Shown here piece after piece: positions 8,077 to 14,536 of a stretch of DNA of 19,100 nt. The DNA is from DASPTR01 sp964475545 (lineage in GTDB: Archaea > Thermoproteota > Bathyarchaeia > Bathyarchaeales > Bathycorpusculaceae), in the NCBI GenBank assembly GCA_964475545.1, contig CAYYXF010000015.1:1-19100 (forward strand), given 5' to 3'. The notes under the pieces were generated by a model that worked only from the letters and a program-made list of their open reading frames with translations, did no database searches and had not been told where the DNA came from. Positions within the stretch are counted from its first letter, which is position 1. Each line of letters begins with the position of its first letter. The position numbers were made by a program, and so were the translations under genes.

Positions 8077-8975
8077 AATATGCATATTTTCCAGGATGCT
8101 CTGTAGAGGCGTCTGCGCAAGAGTATGAAAAGTCAACCATGGCAGTGAATAAGGTATTGGGCATAGAGTTCATCGAAATCCCTGATTGGAACTGCTGTGG
8201 CTCCATTGACGCTGTGCATGCATACAATCCTAAGCTGTCTCTTTGTCTCTCTGCCAGAAACTTTTCTATAGTTGAAGGTATGAACCTTGACATAGTAACC
8301 CTGTGCAGTGCCTGCTTCTTCACTCTGTCTAGAGCAGGCAAGATGCTGCGCGAAGATTCGGACCTAAAATGTGCAGTGAATAGGATAATCAACGATGCAG
8401 GGCTGAAGCCTACAGGAGAAGTTAAGGTTAGGCATTATCTTGACGTGCTCGTGAACGACGTAGGCTTTGAAAAGATTGCAGAGAACGTTAAGATTCCGCT
8501 GAAGGGATTGAAAGTTGCTCCTTATTACGGTTGTCTGCTGGTGCGACCTCCGCAGATAAAGAGCTTCGATGACCCCGAGCATCCTAAATCCATGGACAGA
8601 ATTGTCGAAGCCTTGGGGGGCGAGAGTATGCACTACAACGACAAGACTAGATGCTGCGGCGCTTCACTTGTCCTGACCGACGAAAGCGTGATGCTGGAAA
8701 TGACCAAAGACATACTGCTAAGCGCAAAGAACCTAGGAGCAGACTGCATAGTTACACCTTGTCCAATGTGCCACTTTAATTTGGACGCGAAACAGAAGGA
8801 GATCGAATCTCATTATGGCCTCAGAATTAATATGCCAATCCTCTACTTCACTCAACTTATGGGGATAGCGTTTGGGCTTGGTTCAAAAGAACTTGGACTC
8901 AACCGAAACATAGTATCTCCGAGCAAGATCTTCAAAAGACTTGAAACACAAGTTCAAATTGCACCCAAAACATAG
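8073..8975 (+). CDS. hdrB: HdrB, CCG-domain heterodisulfide reductase catalytic subunit
   Basis: This 300-aa subunit is the one that, in methanogens, reduces the CoM-S-S-CoB heterodisulfide on two noncubane [4Fe-4S] clusters. Both CCG motifs are complete: C9, C41-C42, C78, C81 and C154, C194-C195, C230, C233. The full ligand sets argue for a catalytically competent protein. Whether the substrate is the methanogen heterodisulfide or another disulfide cannot be told here, because no methanogenesis gene is in the window. The ATG at 8073 sits in an ATGA overlap with hdrC and follows GGAGG at 8058-8062. The C-terminal tail after about residue 270 is variable in the family. A perfect 12-bp palindrome lies just after the stop. 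Confidence 0.93.
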   Translation: MKYAYFPGCSVEASAQEYEKSTMAVNKVLGIEFIEIPDWNCCGSIDAVHAYNPKLSLCLSARNFSIVEGMNLDIVTLCSACFFTLSRAGKMLREDSDLKCAVNRIINDAGLKPTGEVKVRHYLDVLVNDVGFEKIAENVKIPLKGLKVAPYYGCLLVRPPQIKSFDDPEHPKSMDRIVEALGGESMHYNDKTRCCGASLVLTDESVMLEMTKDILLSAKNLGADCIVTPCPMCHFNLDAKQKEIESHYGLRINMPILYFTQLMGIAFGLGSKELGLNRNIVSPSKIFKRLETQVQIAPKT

Positions 8976-8983
8976 CCGTTTAC

Positions 8984-8995
8984 TTGGTCGACCAA
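8984..8995. promoter_or_regulatory. Perfect 12-bp palindrome after hdrB
   Basis: TTGGTCGACCAA is a perfect inverted repeat 8 bases after the hdrB stop, in the 155-base gap between convergent genes. It has no T-run, so it is not a typical archaeal terminator. A protein-binding or RNA 3'-end role is possible but unproven. Confidence 0.35.
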
Positions 8996-9089
8996 CAATA
9001 CGCTCTGAAAGTTTGCATAACATCTCGACGTGCGCTACGATTGGCCAAGGCTATCTGAAAGAGATCGAGCAGAAATATGCCCTGAAAAA

Positions 9090-9134
9090 AAGCGCGCGCT
9101 TCTTTCGATCACTCATTCTCTCAGCGCGCGCTAG
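9090..9134. repeat. Pair of AGCGCGCGCT palindromic tracts between convergent genes
   Basis: AAGCGCGCGCTT (9090-9101) and AGCGCGCGCTAG (9123-9134) lie 32 bases apart, centred between the hdrB end and the convergent flavoprotein. The second copy overlaps the flavoprotein stop codon: its CTA is the TAG stop read on the minus strand. Both cores are perfect palindromes of alternating G and C, able to form hairpins in RNA or Z-form DNA. Confidence 0.6.
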
Positions 9135-10282
9135 AACCATCTTGATAGCCAGTATTTCTCAAAAAGGATTTTGTGCCAATGCCAAACTCTGCTAATTCTT
9201 GGCCATCGAATATTTACTGTAGGATCAGGTTCTGCGTAAAAATTACCCTTAACCATGGCAGCTTTGCCAAAACCTGTCTCGATGAAACATGAACCGTCTC
9301 CTTTCCATTCCTTTCGCTCTCCATAGTGATCAATCTCTGAAAGTATATTGTGCGCCACAACAGAACTTTGACCATGAGCAAAGACGCCAGCTTTAGGCAA
9401 CATCTTCCCATTTGCCAATCTTATGCTCGTAACGTCACCAACAGCATAAACGTCATCATAACTTGTTTTAAACGTCTTACTGTTTACTGAAATCCAGCCA
9501 GTTTCACCAGTCAAGCCAGATTCTCTTACAACTCTAGGAGCTCTATGCGGAGGAACTGCGAAAAGCAGATCAAAATCTATGCTGTTTTGCCCTTCAAAAA
9601 TTACCTTTCTCCTTTCCTCGTCTATTGAAGCAAGCTTGACATTAGTATGGTATTTAATTTGGCGCGCTTCCAAAATTTGCTTTACTGCGTTACCTACAAC
9701 AGGTCCAGCTACTGGCATCGGCAAAGATTCAGGGGTAAAGAATTGAAGCTCAACCTTATCCCTTAATTTTCTCTGTCTAAAATAGTAATCTAAGAGAAAA
9801 GCAGCTTCATAAGGTGCGGCTGGGCATTTGAAGGGAAGACTCGAAATTCCAATCGCAACGTTGCCCCCAGAAAATCGGCGTATTTGTTCTCGAAATTGCA
9901 TAGCAGCTTCAAGGGAATAAACGTGAAACGCCGACTTTGAGAACCCAGGTATGGTCTCCGTGTCCAAGTCGGTCCCCAACGCTATGACTAAATAATCATA
10001 GGCAAATTTCCCTGCACTGGTTTCCACAGTTCTATCTGCTGGAGCAATCTTTGTGACTTCGGCGTTAACGTATTTGACGTTGTTCTTTCCCAGTTTACTC
10101 ATGCTTCTGGTAATCTGAGCTGGTTCTCTCCATCCCATAGTAACCCATAGGAAAGAAGGCGCGAATGAATATTGACTATTCTTGTCGATGAGCACAATAT
10201 CATGGTTCTTGCCGAGCCCTTTACCGACTAGGTTAGAAGCTACCTGCCCTCCGATCCCGCCTCCCAGAATAACAACTTTCAT
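9131..10282 (-). CDS. Sulfide:quinone oxidoreductase-like FAD protein
   Basis: This 383-aa flavoprotein belongs to the SQR / NDH-2 / flavocytochrome-c-sulfide-dehydrogenase branch of the two-dinucleotide-binding superfamily. Visible are the FAD motif GGGIGG (7-12), an ALGTD segment (101-105), FKCPAAPYE (151-159) with C153, AVGDV (280-284), and C332. C153 and C332 match the two central redox cysteines of SQRs. The third, near residue 120-130 in classical SQR, is absent. The C-terminus is Trp/aromatic-rich (WHWHKILF, YWLSRWF, 368-383), like the amphipathic helices that anchor SQRs to the membrane. It likely oxidises sulfide or a related donor and reduces quinone, which suits the prenyl-quinone genes next door. 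It has its own promoter and is convergent with hdrB. Confidence 0.8.
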   Translation of the reverse strand: MKVVILGGGIGGQVASNLVGKGLGKNHDIVLIDKNSQYSFAPSFLWVTMGWREPAQITRSMSKLGKNNVKYVNAEVTKIAPADRTVETSAGKFAYDYLVIALGTDLDTETIPGFSKSAFHVYSLEAAMQFREQIRRFSGGNVAIGISSLPFKCPAAPYEAAFLLDYYFRQRKLRDKVELQFFTPESLPMPVAGPVVGNAVKQILEARQIKYHTNVKLASIDEERRKVIFEGQNSIDFDLLFAVPPHRAPRVVRESGLTGETGWISVNSKTFKTSYDDVYAVGDVTSIRLANGKMLPKAGVFAHGQSSVVAHNILSEIDHYGERKEWKGDGSCFIETGFGKAAMVKGNFYAEPDPTVNIRWPRISRVWHWHKILFEKYWLSRWF

Positions 10283-10325
10283 TCATGATTCGACCGAAAG
10301 GAAACACATGCTACTTTTATTAGAC

Positions 10326-10340
10326 GTATATGGAATATAC
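10326..10340. promoter_or_regulatory. Hyphenated palindrome / TATA region of the SQR-like gene
   Basis: GTATATGGAATATAC is two perfect 6-bp arms around GGA, 44 bases upstream of the minus-strand ATG at 10282. The TATATTC read on the minus strand could itself serve as the TATA box. The symmetry suggests an operator overlapping the promoter. Confidence 0.4.
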
Positions 10341-10362
10341 CTCTTAATCACGTTTATGTTAG

Positions 10363-10426
10363 TGCGCGCGTTGTTTGCTGAGAGATGAATGGAACATGGT
10401 TGGCGCTCGCGTGATTTCAGCGCGCC
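10363..10426. repeat. Alternating GC tracts in a divergent intergenic region
   Basis: TGCGCGCG (10363-10370), GGCGCTCGCG (about 10402-10411) and AGCGCGCC (10419-10426) fall in the 267-base gap between the divergent SQR-like and DUF981-like genes. They are shorter and less regular than the other GC tracts in the window. Confidence 0.4.
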
Positions 10427-10482
10427 GATGTCAGTGCATTTTGATTGGGCAAATAAGGCCATGATGACCAAACGGATTTGAC

Positions 10483-10498
10483 CGAAAGCGTTTTATAC
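10483..10498 (+). promoter_or_regulatory. BRE and TATA box for the DUF981-prenyl synthase-MenA operon
   Basis: CGAAAG (10483-10488) followed by TTTTATAC (10491-10498) is a good archaeal BRE/TATA pair. Transcription would start near 10520. The ATG at 10550 then has a leader of about 30 bases carrying GTGAT as the ribosome-binding site. Confidence 0.55.
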
Positions 10499-10549
10499 CT
10501 ACGATCTTTTGTACTATAGAAATCATAAAAATGATAAAAAGTGATCAAT

Positions 10550-11146
10550 ATGGCATTACCATTTGACTTTTTGGACAGTATGGCTTGGACCGTTGCAGCT
10601 AGCGCAACATTGCTAGGTGTCATGGCATTTCGTCTCCCCTTCAAAGCGTCTCCAAACTCGGCGGAAGAAAAGGACGGAAGTCTAAGAAAGGGGCTAGGAG
10701 TCGCCATAGGAGGATCTGGCTTGTATCTGTTCATAACCGGTCTAGCAATAAGTTTCATGTGGCCGTTTGCTTCGACTGGCGGTGCCTATAACATACTGTT
10801 TGGCGGCATTGCCACCCTAGGGGGTTTGCTGCTTCTGGCAACCTCTTTATCACTGTTGCTCAATGCAGGCTTAAGCGCGGTTTCCTATTTCGCAATCGTA
10901 GTCGGCTTGTACGCTGTCGTAGATGCTTTCGCAATGATTAACTACAAGCTAACCAGCAATCCATTGTTAGCCGCTCTGGGATATCTATCCTTCGCCGCAA
11001 CCGCATTCTTCTCTGTTCCAGCTGCACATATAAACAACAAATGGTTGAGATGGGCCTTTGGAATCTTTGCGGTTCTCTTCGCAGTCGCATGGCTCTATCA
11101 AGCAGCTAACTTCACATGGGGACATCTCAAGCCTCCTGCCCCCTAA
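10550..11146 (+). CDS. DUF981-like six-TM membrane protein
   Basis: This 198-aa hydrophobic protein has about six membrane segments (roughly 10-28, 49-71, 79-104, 108-130, 138-158, 166-187). The GLYLFITGLAISFMWPF and GGAYNILFGG stretches match, from memory, the archaeal DUF981 family, which has no known function. I chose ATG 10550 over the in-frame GTG at 10541 because GTGATC there is the better reading of a ribosome-binding site. It opens an apparent operon: the prenyl synthase starts 35 bases after its stop and the prenyltransferase follows. A role in quinone or lipid handling at the membrane is inferred from context only. Confidence 0.8.
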   Translation: MALPFDFLDSMAWTVAASATLLGVMAFRLPFKASPNSAEEKDGSLRKGLGVAIGGSGLYLFITGLAISFMWPFASTGGAYNILFGGIATLGGLLLLATSLSLLLNAGLSAVSYFAIVVGLYAVVDAFAMINYKLTSNPLLAALGYLSFAATAFFSVPAAHINNKWLRWAFGIFAVLFAVAWLYQAANFTWGHLKPPAP

Positions 11147-11181
11147 ATGTGGCAAGCTAGGACACGCGGGCGGAATCTGAA

Positions 11182-12180
11182 ATGAAGCAGAAGTATACAC
11201 TCAGGAATAGTTTGCAGGATTCTTACAGATCATACGTCGCCGGTGTAAGAAATCAAGTTGAGCTTGAACTTTCACAGTTCGTCTCGAGGCTTTCTAGTCT
11301 GAACCTTCACCCGCAGATCGAATACGCAACTTTGTCTCAAGGCAAGAGACTTCGTCCATTGCTTACAATTTTGTCCGCAGAAAGCGTGGGCGGAAATCGA
11401 GACCGAGTCATGTCACTTGCTCTCGCTTTTGAGTTTATGCACACTGCCACTTTGATTCACGATGACATTATTGACCAAGACGAAATGCGCCGAGAAGGGC
11501 CGGCAGTTTACCGCAAATGGTCTGTGAACGAAGCTATCTTGACTGGAGATGCCTGTATAGCCATTGCTGTTGACCTTGCTTCGGAGTATGGTGAATCGGT
11601 GATGAAAATCATTGCTCAGAGTGCTCTAGAGCTCTGTGACGGTGAGCAGATTGACGTTACATCTGCTTTGAGAACGTCGACCGAAGAATTGTATTTCAAA
11701 AGGATCAGAGACAAGTCCGCTTCGCTCTTCAGGGCAGCAGCCCACTGCGGAGCCCTTGCTGGAGGAGGCACTGCTCTAGAAGTGCATTCACTCTCCATCT
11801 TCGCAGAAGACCTTGGAATCGCCTATCAACTGAAAGACGATCTCCTTGACCTGACGACGAAAGGAAATGGTTGTTTGAAAGATTTGAGACAAGGAAGAAT
11901 TACTTTGCCTCTTATCAAGACGTATTTGACAAGCAGTCCAGGCGAAAGAGCGGAAATTGAAACGAAACTTGAGGATCTAATGAACCAGAACTGGCCCTTT
12001 TTGCAGCACTGTGACACTTTGGAGGATCTTCTGAGGATTGTCCGCCAGAAAGGTTCATTTGACTATTGTCAGGAAAGAATAGATCAATACTTGCGTCGAG
12101 CCGTTGACAGCATCTCGATGCTCAAGGACACTGAATACAAAGCCTATCTGGTTTGTGTGGCAAATGAACTGAAGACGTGA
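11182..12180 (+). CDS. trans-Polyprenyl diphosphate synthase
   Basis: This 332-aa all-helical class I isoprenyl diphosphate synthase condenses isopentenyl diphosphate onto an allylic diphosphate. Key sites are present: GKRLRP (54-59), the first aspartate-rich motif DDIID (94-98) followed by RR, and the second motif DDLLD (219-223). The residues four and five before the first motif are T90 and A89. Small residues there leave the product cavity open, whereas archaeal C20 synthases of the type I kind usually have an aromatic at the -5 position. This suggests a product of C20 or longer, such as a quinone side chain. The following gene is a MenA-like transferase 32 bases away, which fits. The ribosome-binding site (GGCGGA) is weak, but the start agrees with family length. 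Confidence 0.88.
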   Translation: MKQKYTLRNSLQDSYRSYVAGVRNQVELELSQFVSRLSSLNLHPQIEYATLSQGKRLRPLLTILSAESVGGNRDRVMSLALAFEFMHTATLIHDDIIDQDEMRREGPAVYRKWSVNEAILTGDACIAIAVDLASEYGESVMKIIAQSALELCDGEQIDVTSALRTSTEELYFKRIRDKSASLFRAAAHCGALAGGGTALEVHSLSIFAEDLGIAYQLKDDLLDLTTKGNGCLKDLRQGRITLPLIKTYLTSSPGERAEIETKLEDLMNQNWPFLQHCDTLEDLLRIVRQKGSFDYCQERIDQYLRRAVDSISMLKDTEYKAYLVCVANELKT

Positions 12181-12212
12181 GGCTGAAGAGTCTTCAACAG
12201 ATGGTCATGTAA

Positions 12213-13274
12213 ATGAAGATCAGGATTAAGAATTGGGTCACTGAGCTTAGAGTCCCCTTCCTCACCGGAACCGTAGTTTCGGTCTTCCTAGGGAGTACTA
12301 TTGCATGGGCGAAGGGCAACGTCTTCAATTTGGGGTTCTTCTCGGCCGCATTGGTTGGGGGGATACTCTTGCATCTTGGAGCTAACGTTTCTAATGATTA
12401 TTTTGATCACAAGAGCGGTAATGATGAAGTCAACAAAGAGTTTGTAAGACCTTTCAGTGGTGGCAGCCGCATGATTCAATCAGGTCTGCTAACTCCACGT
12501 GAAGTATTCGCAGGCGCAATCATTCTTTACGCCCTTGCATTCTTGATAGGACTTTACCTAACATGGGCCAGAGGAGTTTTCGTTCTTGTGCTTGGGCTGA
12601 TCGGTATATTCTCCGGGTTTTCCTACACATCGCCGCCGTTCAACTGGGCGAGTAAGGGAGTAGGCGAAGCTTTAGTTGGGTTAAATTTTGGCACATTGAT
12701 GACTTTTGGCGCATACTACGTCCAAACGCAGAGACTGACTTGGGAACCACTAATTGCGTCTGTCCCTGTTTCATTGTTGATCACCGCAGTTCTTTACATA
12801 AATGAATTTCCAGATTATGCCGCCGACAAAGTCACAGGAAAGAAAACGCTCGTGGTACGATTGGGCAGGACCAAGGCAATGTACGGATACGCAGCGATCG
12901 TTGCATGCGCCTACGTATTCATATGTTTAGGTGCTATTATTGGATTGACACCGCCGCACACTCTTCTTGCTCTTCTAACTCTTCCTCTCGCTATAGAATC
13001 AACTAGAAAAGCATCTAGATTTCATTCGAATCCTTTTAGCCTAGCCCCTGCCAATGCTTTAACAATTTCCATTCACTTCCTGACAGGAGTTCTACTTTCA
13101 GCCAGCTATCTGGCCTACCGATTTGAAATGGCGAGCTTGGGCGGCTATTTCGTTATGGCAATTGTTGGAACTTGCATATTATTTACGGGTTACTTTTACG
13201 TGAAAGCCAAGTCCGAGTTGCCAACACCACTAGCAAACAAAGCGCAGACTGGGATGACGCATACTTCTCTGTGA
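12213..13274 (+). CDS. MenA-type UbiA-family prenyltransferase
   Basis: This 353-aa integral membrane protein has about nine hydrophobic segments and both Mg-diphosphate-binding sites. The first is N58-x3-D62-x2-D65 in NVSNDYFDHKSG. The second is D201-x3-D205 in the DYAADKVTGKKT segment. The FSGGSRMIQSGLL stretch (81-93) and SYTSPPFNW (138-146) are characteristic of the MenA branch, which prenylates 1,4-dihydroxy-2-naphthoate (or the equivalent in the futalosine route). They differ from the archaeal lipid enzyme DGGGP synthase. It sits right after a prenyl diphosphate synthase, so the pair likely makes a menaquinone-like carrier. The last about 25 residues are polar. The start ATG has only a weak upstream purine match. 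Confidence 0.87.
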   Translation: MKIRIKNWVTELRVPFLTGTVVSVFLGSTIAWAKGNVFNLGFFSAALVGGILLHLGANVSNDYFDHKSGNDEVNKEFVRPFSGGSRMIQSGLLTPREVFAGAIILYALAFLIGLYLTWARGVFVLVLGLIGIFSGFSYTSPPFNWASKGVGEALVGLNFGTLMTFGAYYVQTQRLTWEPLIASVPVSLLITAVLYINEFPDYAADKVTGKKTLVVRLGRTKAMYGYAAIVACAYVFICLGAIIGLTPPHTLLALLTLPLAIESTRKASRFHSNPFSLAPANALTISIHFLTGVLLSASYLAYRFEMASLGGYFVMAIVGTCILFTGYFYVKAKSELPTPLANKAQTGMTHTSL

Positions 13275-13312
13275 GCGTGGAAGGAAGACAAAATTAAGTT
13301 TTTTACCATAAG

Positions 13313-13344
13313 TTTATATGAAAAGATAAAAATGATCTAGATCA
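13313..13344 (+). promoter_or_regulatory. TATA box and TGATCTAGATCA palindrome of the regulator gene
   Basis: TTTATATG (13313-13320) is a likely TATA box. A perfect 12-bp palindrome, TGATCTAGATCA (13333-13344), follows and covers the predicted transcript start near 13341. An operator at the start of a regulator's own gene is the usual layout for negative autoregulation. Confidence 0.5.
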
Positions 13345-13361
13345 GCGGCCGGGTGAGAATT

Positions 13362-14069
13362 ATGTCTGAAGTCTATCGAGCCTTGTCCAGTAAGTCACGA
13401 ATCGAAATAGTCAAGCTATTGTACAATAAGCCTCTTGGCATAGATGAGCTTGCTGAAAAGCTTCAGCTTCAGCCAATTACTGTACGCCATCATATTCAAT
13501 CTTTGGTCGATGCAAATCTTTTGGAATCTTATGAGGAAAGAAGTGGTCTACGTGGAAGACCGAAAACCTATTACAGAATAGCCAAGTCGTTGCCGACTGT
13601 TAGTTTTCCACAAAGACAGTATCTAACACTTTCCAGCTTGCTTATGGATGCGCTTCAATCAAAACTTGGAACGAATGGAGCCAGGAAAATACTCGACAAA
13701 GCAGGACGCGAAATGGGCACACAAACTGTGAACGAACTTCGACAGAAGAACAAGATAAAAAGTTGGACTCCAAAAGAATTTGTAGAAATCTTTGTGAAAT
13801 ATTTGAGAGAAGCTGGTGCAGAACCAGAAGTCATTGAAAGGACAGAAAAGAAAGTGACCTATAGACTTCACAACTGCCTCTTCTTTGAACTAGCAACCAA
13901 ATCGCCCGACTTGATGTGTGATGTACTTCACAAACAATTCCACAAAGGCGTTTCCAACACCATGGGAAAGCATATCAAGGACATTCAGACAGCCTGCATG
14001 GGGCACGGTGACGACTATTGTGAACATGTCATTGAATTTGCTGCTCGCCCATTGACACATACGCGCTAA
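13362..14069 (+). CDS. Winged-helix regulator with four-cysteine C-terminal sensor domain
   Basis: This protein is 235 aa from the ATG at 13362; an in-frame GTG at 13353 lies inside the GGGTGA ribosome-binding site. Residues about 1-75 form an ArsR-like winged helix: a helix-turn-helix (ELAEKLQLQPITVRHHIQSL) followed by a wing with GRPKTYY. The C-terminal domain has cysteines at 172, 186, 212 and 220 (C-x13-C-x25-C-x7-C, the last two in a CMGHGDDYC context). This recalls the SufR/COG2345-type and V4R-type sensor domains that bind Fe-S clusters or other ligands. A redox or Fe-S-sensing transcription factor is the likely role. Its own promoter carries a perfect palindrome at the transcript start. 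It may control the neighbouring redox genes, but this is inference. Confidence 0.85.
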   Translation: MSEVYRALSSKSRIEIVKLLYNKPLGIDELAEKLQLQPITVRHHIQSLVDANLLESYEERSGLRGRPKTYYRIAKSLPTVSFPQRQYLTLSSLLMDALQSKLGTNGARKILDKAGREMGTQTVNELRQKNKIKSWTPKEFVEIFVKYLREAGAEPEVIERTEKKVTYRLHNCLFFELATKSPDLMCDVLHKQFHKGVSNTMGKHIKDIQTACMGHGDDYCEHVIEFAARPLTHTR

Positions 14070-14130
14070 GGAAGGATCAAAAGGAGGGTGTTCCCTTGCA
14101 TTGTCTTTTCTTACATTTTGAGTGGTATCT

Positions 14131-14146
14131 GCGCGCGCGCGCGCGC
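14131..14146. repeat. (GC)8 dinucleotide tract
   Basis: Eight uninterrupted GC dinucleotides, followed by TAGC, lie in the 133-base gap between the regulator and the zinc-ribbon gene. It is the longest alternating GC run in the window and a strong Z-DNA candidate. Length may vary by slippage. Confidence 0.7.
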
Positions 14147-14202
14147 TAGCTTGAAAAGAAATATTAACAGGGAGAACCCAGCAGTGTACTGGGAGGTCAA
14201 AA

Positions 14203-14322
14203 TTGCCAAAAATGATTTGCCCGAAATGTGGGGCTGAAATGAAAGTAAACAAACATGGGGCATACGTGTGTCCAACCTGTAAAGGAGTCTTCCTTCCAGA
14301 CAGCATGTTTGGAGTGACATAA
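14203..14322 (+). CDS. 39-aa zinc-ribbon protein starting at TTG
   Basis: This short gene is easily missed. From the TTG at 14203 it reads MPKMICPKCGAEMKV and continues to a stop at 14320-14322. Two CxxC knuckles (CPKC at residues 6-9 and CPTC at 23-26) form a complete zinc ribbon separated by 13 residues. GGGAGGT at 14191-14197 lies five bases before the TTG, an excellent ribosome-binding site. The ATG at 14212 would be 14 bases away and is the less likely start. Such mini zinc ribbons are common in archaea and may bind nucleic acid or proteins; the target is unknown. It lies between the regulator and the TPR gene, on the same strand as both. Confidence 0.7.
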   Translation: MPKMICPKCGAEMKVNKHGAYVCPTCKGVFLPDSMFGVT

Positions 14323-14401
14323 CCGCATCTCGCCTAAGAAAAGGCTAGTAGAACGACGCATGTTGCTTGTGACATGTCCCTCGTAAACTCAGATAGCTTC
14401 G

Positions 14402-14475
14402 GTGGCCTAAGCGTACTTAATAGAGTACGGCTGTGAGTCGACGGATTTCGCTCAATCTACTGTAGCGCAGGCTAT
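14402..14475 (+). ncRNA. Candidate structured RNA element before the TPR gene
   Basis: A 7-bp closing stem (14402-14408 with 14469-14475, two G-U pairs) encloses two adjacent hairpins. The first is 14410-14432, an 8-bp stem with one bulged G and loop TAATAG. The second is 14435-14453, a 6-bp stem with one bulged T and loop CGGATT. A 3-bp mini-hairpin sits at 14457-14465. The 74-nt size is tRNA-like, but there is no T-loop (TTCRA), so it is not a standard tRNA. It lies in the 214-base gap before the TPR gene and could be an independent RNA or a leader element. No known family is recognised. Confidence 0.25.
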
Positions 14476-14536
14476 ACATCGGTATCACGCAGGAAAGTCT
14501 TTCATAGTTGAAACCGACAATTGTTTTTGATAAACA

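Noticed and set aside
8941..9195. 84-aa plus-strand frame spanning the hdrB end and the gap
   Set aside because: It overlaps the end of hdrB in another frame, runs through the palindromic GC tracts and into the opposite-strand gene, and has no family features.
14131..14146. CRISPR or satellite repeat
   Set aside because: It is a simple dinucleotide tract with no spacers or regular array. Nothing CRISPR-like occurs in the window.
14402..14475. tRNA gene
   Set aside because: The size and the 7-bp closing stem are tRNA-like, but no TTCRA T-loop or proper D-loop is present on either strand. Kept only as a candidate structured RNA.
14411..14530. 39-codon open frame before the TPR gene
   Set aside because: It has no start codon or ribosome-binding site and is preceded by two in-frame stops. 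No family was recognised.
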